From: Wenjunlia tyrosinilytica
Lineage (GTDB): Bacteria; Actinomycetota; Actinomycetes; Streptomycetales; Streptomycetaceae
DNA length: 64,000 bases
Direction of reading: 5' to 3'
Assembly (NCBI RefSeq): GCF_014646055.1
Contig: NZ_BMMS01000019.1
Coordinates: forward strand, 1 to 64,000
Positions 29,264 through 36,189 of the stretch are shown here, piece by piece. Below the pieces are notes generated by a model. The model was not told the DNA's origin and searched no databases. It was given only the letters and a program-made list of their open reading frames with translations. The translations under genes and the position numbers were made by a program. The first letter of the stretch is position 1. Every line of letters starts with the position of its first letter.

Positions 29264-29773
29264 GTGCGCGTGATCCTCGCTTTGCAGGTGTTCGGCGCCG
29301 TTGTCGCGGTGGGTCTGCTCGGGCTGTTCGTCTTCGGCCTGCGCAGGCGCCTCATTCAGCGCTCGGGGGGCACGTTCGACTGCTCCATGCGCCTGCGCAT
29401 GCCACAGGATCTGCCCGCGCCCGACCATGAGGAGCCCTCCGAGGACGGCGAGGAGCCGGCCTCCGGACCCGAGCCGGGCGGCAAGGGATGGGTCTTCGGG
29501 GTCGCCCGCTACAGCGGGGACCGCGTCGAGTGGTTCCGGGTCTTCAGCTACGCGCCCCGTCCCCGCCGGGTGCTCGAACGCTCCGAGATCGAGGTGCTCC
29601 GCCGCCGCACACCGAGAGGCCAGGAGGAGCTCGCCCTGCTGTCGGGGGCCGTGGTCCTGACCTGTCGCCACCGGGGTTCCCTGCTCGAGCTCGCGATGAG
29701 CGACGACGCCCTGACCGGCTTCCTGGCCTGGCTCGAGGCCGCGCCGCCCGGGCAGCGCGTCAACGTCGCCTGA
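29264..29773 (+). CDS. DUF2550 membrane-anchored protein
   Basis: A 169-residue protein with one N-terminal membrane helix (about 3-26, ILALQVFGAVVAVGLLGLFVFGLRRR) and a cytoplasmic domain with a conserved core (GTFDCSMRL, GWVFGVARYSGDRVEWFRVFSYAPRPRRVLERS). It matches actinobacterial DUF2550 proteins found next to atpC. Function unknown; the location suggests a role near ATP synthase, but this is only context. The start GTG 29264 is 3 bases from GAGGAGG, so GTG 29270, with 9 bases, is an equal candidate. Acidic insertion EEPSEDGEEPASGPEPGG at about 48-65. Confidence 0.85.
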   Translation: MRVILALQVFGAVVAVGLLGLFVFGLRRRLIQRSGGTFDCSMRLRMPQDLPAPDHEEPSEDGEEPASGPEPGGKGWVFGVARYSGDRVEWFRVFSYAPRPRRVLERSEIEVLRRRTPRGQEELALLSGAVVLTCRHRGSLLELAMSDDALTGFLAWLEAAPPGQRVNVA

Positions 29774-29835
29774 CGCCTGACAGCTGACGCCTGGCGTCTG
29801 CCTTCGCACCTCCGCGCCGCATCCGGGTCCCGCAA

Positions 29836-29869
29836 CCCGGGAGGCGGCGGGCGGTTGCCGCCTCCCGGG
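29836..29869. terminator. Bidirectional terminator between DUF2550 gene and chitinase
   Basis: Perfect 13-bp stem, CCCGGGAGGCGGC at 29836-29848 and GCCGCCTCCCGGG at 29857-29869, loop GGGCGGTT. It sits between convergent genes and can serve both. Confidence 0.85.
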
Positions 29870-29901
29870 CCGTTTCTCGGGGCCCGGTGGGCCCGCGGGG
29901 G

Positions 29902-32211
29902 CTACTTCAGACCGCTGTCCAGCGCGGTCATCAGCGTCCCCGTGTCACCGGACATCTCCCAGACCATGCCTCCGAGCAGGTTCTTGCTCTTGATCCAGGC
30001 GGTCTTCTTCCCGATCGACCAGGTGTCGTCGAAGCTCCACCACTGGCCATTGGCGCCCGAGTAGCCATAGGTCGCCACCGACTGCTCGTCGTGGTACACG
30101 GTCATGGGCACCGAGGCGATGAGGTTGGCGTAGCCGCGTGTACCGGCCTCTTCCGGGAACTGCCCCGGCGCCGCCCCGTTCGCGCTCTGCCACTCGCCGT
30201 GCACCCCGCCGTCGGCCACCTGCTGCCAGCCTCGGCCGTAGAAGGCCAGGCCCACGGTGAGCTTGCGCGGGTCCACTCCGGCGCCGAGGTAGTGCTGGAT
30301 CGCCGCGTCCACGCTGAAGTGGAACGAGTACGGGTCCTGGTCGTCCTTGTAGAGGTTGCCCTGGTGGCCGGTGCGGTTGGGCTCCCAGGAGTTGTCGCTG
30401 CCGGCTCCGTGGAAGTCGTACCCCTGGACGTTGGCGAAGTCCATGTAGTCGAAGACGCTGGGTGTGCCGTCCTTGGTGGTGATGTCCCAGCCCGCGTCGA
30501 CCTTGGCCGGGTCGGCCGGGGTGAACGCGGTCAGCAGGTACTTCTTGCCGGTGGTGGCGGACAGCGCGTCCATCTGCTTGCGGAACTCCGCGCACAGCAG
30601 GGTCAGATTGGCCTTGTCGGCGGGGGAGACATGGTTGCCGGGGTGGCCCTCGGCGCCCGGCCACTCCCAGTCGAGGTCGATGCCGTCGAAGACTCCGGCG
30701 GCGGCACCGGTGCCCCCGCGGCCGTTGGTCACGGGCAGGTTGCCCTTGATGTACATGTCGACGCAGGACTTCACGAACTTCTGCCGGGACGCGTCGGTCT
30801 TCGCGGCGTCGGAGAAGTACTTGGAGTAGGTCCAGCCGCCCACCGAGATCGTGGCCTTGAGGCCCGGGTACTTGGCCTTGAGCTTCTTGAGCTGGTTGAA
30901 GTTTCCGGCGAGGGGCTGGTCCCAGGTGTCGCCGACGCCGTCGACGGACTCCCCGGCGCTGAAGCCCTTCTCGTAGTCGGCCCACGAGTCGCCCGCGCCG
31001 TCACCCTGGTTGGGGTCCTGGGGGTTGGGCGAGGTGGCCTTGGTGACCCCGTTCATACAGGTCAGGTCGGTGGGGTTGATGTTGCTGAAGGCGTAGTTGA
31101 GGTGGGTGAGCTTGGACGCGGCACCGGTGGTGTCGAGGCTCTTGATCGTGTAGGCGCGGCCGTAGATGCCCCACTGGACGAAGTAGCCCACCTTCACGAA
31201 CGACCCGGGGGTGCTCCCGCCGGTCGTGCGGACGGTCACCGGGTCGCCGGCCGGTCCCACCTGGTCGGCGGTGTCGCGGGCCCTGACGGTGAAGGTGTAG
31301 TCGGTGCCCGCGGTCAGCCCGGTGACGGTCGCGGTGGTGCCGGTCACCGTGGTGGCGACGGTGGCGCCCCGGTAGACGTCGTAGTTCTTGACGCCCTTGT
31401 CGTCGGTGGCGGCGCTCCAGGTGAGCTTGACGGAGGTGTTGGTGATCTCGCTCGCCGCCGGGGTGCCGGGCTTGCCGGGCGGCTGGTCGCTGCCGCCGCC
31501 GCTGGTGCGGATGGTGGTGGCGGGGCTCGCGGGGCCGGTCTGCCCGGCGGTGTCTCGGGCCCTGATCGTGTACGTGTAGGGGGTGTCGGCGGTCAGGCCG
31601 GTGTCGGTGAACGAGGTCCCGGTGACCGTGCCGACGACGCTGCCGCCGCGCAGCACGTCGTAGTTCCTGATGCCTTTGTCGTCGGTGGCCGCCGCCCACG
31701 TCAGCGAGATGCTGGTGGCGGTGACTCCGGCCGAGGCGGGGGCGCCGGGGGCGCTGGGCGGGCTGTCGGCGGAGGAGCCGTCGCAGGGCCCGCCGTCGAG
31801 CTTGCAGCCGCTGGGGCTGCCGGTCCCGGAGGCGACGAATCCGAAGGTGGCGCTGGCTCCGGGCGCTATGGAGCCGTTGTACTCCCGGTTCTTGGCCGTG
31901 TAGTGGTTGGCCGGGGCCTGGGTGATCAGCGAGTCCCAGTAGGCGCCCACCGAGGTGCCGGAGGGGAAGTCCCACTCCACCGTCCAGCCGCTGATGGGCG
32001 AGGTGCCGGTGTTCTTGATCGTGTACTGGGCCTGGAAACCGGAGTCCCAGGTGGAGGTCTTGGTGAAGGTCGCGGTCGCGGTGGCGGCCCGCGCCGGGGA
32101 GGCAATGGCCACCAGGGCCGCGACAGGCAGGAGGAGGGCGGCGAGGGCGGCCGTCGTTCTGCGTCTGAAGGCCCTCGATGGAGTGGTCGCCTTGCGGAGT
32201 GCAGTTCTCAA
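29902..32211 (-). CDS. Secreted modular chitinase (CBM2 - FnIII - FnIII - GH18)
   Basis: Extracellular enzyme cutting beta-1,4 bonds of chitin. It has 769 residues. A signal peptide with arginine-rich start ends after ASPARA at residue 42. It is followed by a family 2 carbohydrate-binding module (about 43-147, GFQAQYTIKNTGTSPISGW), two fibronectin III repeats (about 153-237 and 246-330), and a GH18 barrel (about 340-766). The catalytic motif DGIDLDWEW carries acid E516. The two FnIII repeats are near copies (SLTWAAATDDKGIRNYDVLRG / KLTWSAATDDKGVKNYDVYRG). It starts at TTG 32211 with GAGGAG 5 bases away. Two DasR-type operators lie in the promoter, so induction by chitin breakdown products is expected. 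Confidence 0.95.
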   Translation of the reverse strand: MRTALRKATTPSRAFRRRTTAALAALLLPVAALVAIASPARAATATATFTKTSTWDSGFQAQYTIKNTGTSPISGWTVEWDFPSGTSVGAYWDSLITQAPANHYTAKNREYNGSIAPGASATFGFVASGTGSPSGCKLDGGPCDGSSADSPPSAPGAPASAGVTATSISLTWAAATDDKGIRNYDVLRGGSVVGTVTGTSFTDTGLTADTPYTYTIRARDTAGQTGPASPATTIRTSGGGSDQPPGKPGTPAASEITNTSVKLTWSAATDDKGVKNYDVYRGATVATTVTGTTATVTGLTAGTDYTFTVRARDTADQVGPAGDPVTVRTTGGSTPGSFVKVGYFVQWGIYGRAYTIKSLDTTGAASKLTHLNYAFSNINPTDLTCMNGVTKATSPNPQDPNQGDGAGDSWADYEKGFSAGESVDGVGDTWDQPLAGNFNQLKKLKAKYPGLKATISVGGWTYSKYFSDAAKTDASRQKFVKSCVDMYIKGNLPVTNGRGGTGAAAGVFDGIDLDWEWPGAEGHPGNHVSPADKANLTLLCAEFRKQMDALSATTGKKYLLTAFTPADPAKVDAGWDITTKDGTPSVFDYMDFANVQGYDFHGAGSDNSWEPNRTGHQGNLYKDDQDPYSFHFSVDAAIQHYLGAGVDPRKLTVGLAFYGRGWQQVADGGVHGEWQSANGAAPGQFPEEAGTRGYANLIASVPMTVYHDEQSVATYGYSGANGQWWSFDDTWSIGKKTAWIKSKNLLGGMVWEMSGDTGTLMTALDSGLK

Positions 32212-32304
32212 GGGTGCTCCTCGAGTTCGCGGGTGGAAGGAGCCTGCACCGCCCGGGGAACGCGTCGTGACCCGCTGTCATGGCACGCTCACCGCATTGC
32301 CTGG

Positions 32305-32333
32305 AGAGTAGAAAGGACTAGACCAACGGTCAA
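32305..32333 (-). promoter_or_regulatory. Chitinase promoter
   Basis: On the minus strand TTGACC (32333-32328), a 17-base spacer and TACTCT (32310-32305). This is a good housekeeping-sigma promoter giving a leader of about 85 bases. One DasR-like site lies in the spacer and another lies upstream. Confidence 0.75.
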
Positions 32334-32345
32334 TAGGTCTAGACC
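32315..32345. promoter_or_regulatory. Two DasR-responsive elements (dre) at the chitinase promoter
   Basis: GGTCTAGACC at 32336-32345 is the exact palindromic core of the known dre consensus (ACTGGTCTAGACCACT). GGACTAGACC at 32315-32324 has one mismatch. Their centres are 21 bp apart, two helical turns, so both would lie on one DNA face. A third, weaker CGTCCAGACC is at 32353-32362. DasR is the GlcNAc-responsive GntR repressor of chitin genes in Streptomyces. Confidence 0.75.
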
Positions 32346-32559
32346 CACAGATCGTCCAGACCCGCGGATCGCCGCCGGGATCGTTCACCACCGTGACCCG
32401 TCGAGGCCGGAGCCGACGGATCGTCAGGGGCCCGCCGATGCCCGGCCGCCGACGGGGGCGATGGAGACCGGACCCGTGCGGCGGTGCTCGGCGGCGGTAC
32501 CTCGGGCCCGGCGCCTCAGCGAGGGCCGGGCCGGTGCCACGGCCCTCAGAGGCCGGTGC

Positions 32560-33132
32560 TCAGCGATTCTCGCCGGGGACCCACAGGACGTCCCCGCGCT
32601 CCTTGTTCGCCGTCCGCGCCAGGATGAACAGCAGGTCCGACAAGCGGTTCAAATACGTGGCCGTCAGCGGGTTCATCGTCTCGCCGTGCGTCTCGAACGC
32701 CGCCCACGTCGAACGCTCGGCCCGTCGCACCACCGTGCACGCCTGGTGCAGCAGCGCCGCCCCCGCGGTACCGCCCGGGAGGATGAAGCTGCGCAGCTTC
32801 TCCAGGTCCTCCAGAAAGGTGTCGCAGTCCGCCTCGAGCCGGTCGATGTACTGCTGCTCCACCCGCAGCGGCGGGTACTTCGGGTCCGGCACCACCGGAG
32901 TCGCGAGGTCCGCGCCCACGTCGAACAGGTCGTTCTGGACGCGGGTGAGGACGGTGACGACCTCTGGCGGCAGGTCGCCCAGCGCGATGGCCACCCCGAT
33001 GGCGGCGTTCGCCTCGTTGGTGTCCGCGTAGGCCCCGATGCGCGAGTCCGTCTTGGCGGTGCGGCTCATGTCGCCGAGCGCGGTCGTGCCCGTGTCGCCG
33101 GTCCGGGTGTAGATGCGCGTGAGGTTGACCAT
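32560..33132 (-). CDS. Cob(I)yrinic acid a,c-diamide / cobalamin adenosyltransferase, PduO type
   Basis: Transfers adenosyl from ATP to cob(I)alamin to make coenzyme B12. It has 190 residues. The N-terminal ATP loop is [15 protein letters not shown]. The helical bundle has the [15 protein letters not shown] helix, and the arginine-rich signature RRAERS is followed by [20 protein letters not shown]. The start ATG 33132 has TAGGCT 6 bases upstream and no ribosome site, so the transcript appears leaderless. It is divergent from murA. It supplies cofactor to the IcmA mutase and its chaperone MeaB encoded 20-30 kb away. Confidence 0.93.
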   Translation of the reverse strand: MVNLTRIYTRTGDTGTTALGDMSRTAKTDSRIGAYADTNEANAAIGVAIALGDLPPEVVTVLTRVQNDLFDVGADLATPVVPDPKYPPLRVEQQYIDRLEADCDTFLEDLEKLRSFILPGGTAGAALLHQACTVVRRAERSTWAAFETHGETMNPLTATYLNRLSDLLFILARTANKERGDVLWVPGENR

Positions 33133-33138
33133 GGTCCG

Positions 33139-33194
33139 AGCCTAGCGAGGTGGTGGCGTCGGTCCCCGGATGCGTGGCGAACCGCACATACGAT
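33139..33194. promoter_or_regulatory. Back-to-back leaderless promoters of the adenosyltransferase gene and murA
   Basis: On the minus strand TAGGCT at 33144-33139 lies 6 bases before ATG 33132. On the plus strand TACGAT at 33189-33194 lies 6 bases before ATG 33201. The whole space between the two starts is 68 bases and holds both promoters, so one bound protein could affect both genes. Confidence 0.6.
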
Positions 33195-33200
33195 TCACCG

Positions 33201-34520
33201 ATGGAACGGTTCCGAGTGGTGGGCGGGGCACGTCTCGCGGGCAGCGTGACGGTCCCCGGAGCCAAGAACAGCGCGCTCAAGCTGATGGCGGCCGCCCTGC
33301 TGGCCGAGGGCACCAGCCGCCTGGGCAACATCCCGCGCATTCTCGACGTCGAGATCATGGCCGAGCTGCTGCGCCGCGTCGGCTGCGTCGTGGACCTCGA
33401 ATGGACCGGTGACGGCGGCCACTCGGGTACCGCCTGGATCACCTCCCCCGAACGCCCCGGCCACGAGGCCGACGAGCAGCTCGTGCGGCGGATGCGGGCC
33501 TCGATCAGTGTGCTGGGGCCCCTGCTCGCCCGGCGCGGCGAGGTGCGGATCGCGCTGCCGGGCGGTGACGCCATCGGCTCCCGCGGCCTGGACATGCACA
33601 TGAGCGGGCTGGTGGCGCTCGGCGCCGAGGTGGTCACCGAGGACGGCTGCCTGGTGGCGAGGGCCCCCGACGGGCTGCGGGGCAGTCAGGTGAAGCTGGA
33701 CTTCCCCAGCGTCGGCGCCACCGAGAACATCCTCATGGCGGCGGCGACCGCTCGCGGCGCCACGGTGATCGACAACGCGGCCCGTGAGCCGGAGATCGTC
33801 GACCTGTGCACCATGCTCCAGGACATGGGCGCCAAGATCGGCGGCGCGGGCACCTCCACCATCGAGGTGCAGGGTGTGGACCTGCTCTCGCCGGTGGTCT
33901 ACGAGACGCTGCCCGACCGGATCGTCGCCGGTACCTACGCCGTGGCCGCCACCATGACCCGCGGCGATGTGACGGTGCGCGGGGCCAGGCCGGAGCACCT
34001 GGAGATCGCCCTGGACAAGCTGGTCACGGCGGGGGCGTCCGTGGGCCGGGTCCCCGACGGCTTCCGGGTGCGGATGGAGCGCCGTCCGACGGCCGTGGAT
34101 GTGATCACCCTGCCGTACCCGGGGTTCGCCACCGACCTCCAGCCGCAGTTCGCCGCGCTCAACGCCGTCGCCGAGGGCTCGGCGATGGTCACCGAGAACA
34201 TCTTCGAGGCGCGGTTCGTCTTCCTGCGCGAGCTGACCCGGCTGGGCGCGCAGATCGAGATGGACGGCCATCACGCGGTCGTGCGCGGTGTCGAGCGGCT
34301 GACCGGGGCGGAGGTGATGGCCAGCGACGTCCGGGCGGGGGCCGGCCTGCTGCTCGCGGGGCTCGTCGCCGAGGGGGAGACCACCGTGGGAGAGATCCAC
34401 CACATCGACCGGGGCTACGCCGGCCTGCTGGAGCAGCTGCGGGGCCTCGGTGCCTCCATCGAGCGGATCGGGGACGAAACGGCCGGGGGCGAACGGACGG
34501 GTGACGGACCGGCGACGTGA
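33201..34520 (+). CDS. murA: UDP-N-acetylglucosamine 1-carboxyvinyltransferase with Asp at the fosfomycin site
   Basis: Commits UDP-GlcNAc to peptidoglycan by transferring enolpyruvate from PEP. It has 439 residues, full length. The N-terminus [34 protein letters not shown] is diagnostic, with K in GAKNS. The active-site loop reads [10 protein letters not shown], so the cysteine attacked by fosfomycin in E. coli (C115) is Asp, residue 123. That substitution is known in mycobacteria and gives natural fosfomycin resistance while keeping activity. Start ATG 33201 is leaderless. It is monocistronic, with a gap of 80 bases before the next gene. Confidence 0.95.
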   Translation: MERFRVVGGARLAGSVTVPGAKNSALKLMAAALLAEGTSRLGNIPRILDVEIMAELLRRVGCVVDLEWTGDGGHSGTAWITSPERPGHEADEQLVRRMRASISVLGPLLARRGEVRIALPGGDAIGSRGLDMHMSGLVALGAEVVTEDGCLVARAPDGLRGSQVKLDFPSVGATENILMAAATARGATVIDNAAREPEIVDLCTMLQDMGAKIGGAGTSTIEVQGVDLLSPVVYETLPDRIVAGTYAVAATMTRGDVTVRGARPEHLEIALDKLVTAGASVGRVPDGFRVRMERRPTAVDVITLPYPGFATDLQPQFAALNAVAEGSAMVTENIFEARFVFLRELTRLGAQIEMDGHHAVVRGVERLTGAEVMASDVRAGAGLLLAGLVAEGETTVGEIHHIDRGYAGLLEQLRGLGASIERIGDETAGGERTGDGPAT

Positions 34521-34599
34521 CGCTCGCCTCCATTAGCTGCGGCGCCGGGTGAACGAGCGTTAAGGTCCGGCCAGGAACACCGACAAGAGGGGACAGGCA

Positions 34600-35448
34600 G
34601 TGGCGAAGAAGCTCGTCGTCATCGGAGCCGGGCTGATGGGCTCGGGCATCGCTCAGGTGTCGGCCCAGGCCGGGTACGACGTGGTCCTGCGCGATGTCAC
34701 GGACGAGGCGCTCGTCAGCGCCAAGGCTGGCATCCAGGCCTCGTACGAGAAGTTCGTCTCCAAGGGCAGGCTGGAGGCCGCGGACGCCGAGGCAGCGCTG
34801 GCCCGCATCACCACGACCACCGATCTGGACGCCGCCGCCGAGGCCGACATCGTGGTCGAGGCGGTGTTCGAGAAGATCGAGGTCAAGCAGCAGATCTTCC
34901 GCGACCTCGACGGCATCGCCAGTGACGAGGCGGTGCTCGCCTCCAACACCTCCGCCATCCCGATCACCAAGATCGCGGCGGTGACCAAGCGCCCCGAGCG
35001 CGTGGTCGGCACCCACTTCTTCTCGCCGGTCCCGCTCATGCAGCTGTGCGAGCTGGTGCGCGGCTACAAGACCGACGACGCGACGCTGGCCGCGGCCCGT
35101 GAGTTCGCCGAGAGCGTCGGCAAGACCGTGATCGTCGTCAACCGCGACGTCGCCGGGTTCGTGACCACCCGTCTGATCTCCGCCCTGGTGGTCGAGGCCG
35201 CCAAGCTCTACGAGTCGGGGGTGGCCTCGGCCGAGGACATCGACATCGCCTGCAAGCTGGGCTTCGGCCACGCCATGGGCCCGCTGGCGACCGCCGACAT
35301 GACCGGTGTGGACATCCTGCTCCACGCCACGAGCAACATCTACACCGAGTCGCAGGACGAGAAGTTCGCCCCGCCGGAGCTGATGCGGCGCATGGTGGAC
35401 GCGGGCGACATCGGCCGCAAGAGCGGCAAGGGCTTCTACAGCTACTGA
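34600..35448 (+). CDS. 3-hydroxybutyryl-CoA dehydrogenase
   Basis: Oxidises or reduces 3-hydroxyacyl-CoA, typically C4, with NAD(P). It has 282 residues. The Rossmann motif GAGLMGSG begins at residue 9. The catalytic histidine is H139 in GTHFFSPVPLMQLCELV, paired with the glutamate in that segment. The C-terminal domain contains RDVAGFVTTRL and GFGHAMGPLATADMTGVD. It ends GRKSGKGFYSY, the usual C-terminus. The start GTG 34600 follows GAGGGGA; TAAGGT at 34561-34566 is a possible -10. It is linked functionally with the thiolase and mutase in this window. Confidence 0.95.
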   Translation: MAKKLVVIGAGLMGSGIAQVSAQAGYDVVLRDVTDEALVSAKAGIQASYEKFVSKGRLEAADAEAALARITTTTDLDAAAEADIVVEAVFEKIEVKQQIFRDLDGIASDEAVLASNTSAIPITKIAAVTKRPERVVGTHFFSPVPLMQLCELVRGYKTDDATLAAAREFAESVGKTVIVVNRDVAGFVTTRLISALVVEAAKLYESGVASAEDIDIACKLGFGHAMGPLATADMTGVDILLHATSNIYTESQDEKFAPPELMRRMVDAGDIGRKSGKGFYSY

Positions 35449-35653
35449 GCCACCCGGTGTCCACGCACCGCTCTGACGGGCCCTCGGCTCCCCTCGCTTG
35501 CCGCCGCTCTGCACCCCACCTCCGTTCGAACCGGTGGGGCGCAGGGCCGTCGCGACGGCGCCGACCCCCCGCCGGGGTGAATTCGGTATCGGTTCGTTCA
35601 CGGACAGCGACTTGGGGGTGCGCTCGGCCGTCGGATGTGATGAACCGTATGAC

Positions 35654-36097
35654 ATGAACTTGGCCGTATCTTCAGAACCCGCGGGAGCGCGAATGCATAT
35701 CAGGGGCGACCACGCCGTGCTCGCCGTAGGAGGCCGCCTCGATGTCCGGAGCGCCGCGGACGCCCGCACCGTCCTGCACACCGCGGTCGACGCGGGCCAG
35801 GGGGACCTCGTACTCGACCTCAGCGAGCTCGACTCGTGGGACGCCACCGGACTCGGCGTCATCATGGGAGCGCACCGCAGGGCCGGCCGCCGCGACCGCA
35901 CGCTCGTCCTGCGCGCCGTGCCCCCGCAGATGCAGCGCCTGCTCGTCGCCACCCGGCTCCACCGCATCCTCTGCGTCGAGGGCGGCATCTCGGTCGACGG
36001 GGGCGGTCCGGAGGATCACGCCCGGGAGGACGGCAACGGGCTACGGGCGGATCACGTATCACCTCTGCCATTGGTTGATGGCCGCGCGACGGTCTAA
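35654..36097 (+). CDS. STAS-domain protein (anti-anti-sigma factor-like)
   Basis: A single STAS domain of 147 residues. Such proteins usually bind an anti-sigma kinase and are switched by phosphorylation. The fold reads MNLAVSSEPAGARMHIRG, VLAVGGRLDVRSAADART, LVLDLSELDSWDATGLGVIMGAHRR. In SpoIIAA-type proteins the phosphosite is DSSGLG; here it is DATGLG, so Thr65 takes the phosphoserine position. ATG 35654 suits the domain, but ATG 35693 has the better ribosome site (GGGAG at 35683). No kinase is adjacent. It precedes the large P-loop protein by 92 bases. Confidence 0.75.
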   Translation: MNLAVSSEPAGARMHIRGDHAVLAVGGRLDVRSAADARTVLHTAVDAGQGDLVLDLSELDSWDATGLGVIMGAHRRAGRRDRTLVLRAVPPQMQRLLVATRLHRILCVEGGISVDGGGPEDHAREDGNGLRADHVSPLPLVDGRATV

Positions 36098-36189
36098 GGT
36101 TCGTTTTTCAGCGCGTCATCCGGCGCGCCGCCGTTGACAACCGGCAAGGCCGAGGACCCCGGCACAACGCAACAGGGGGCGGAAGCGAT

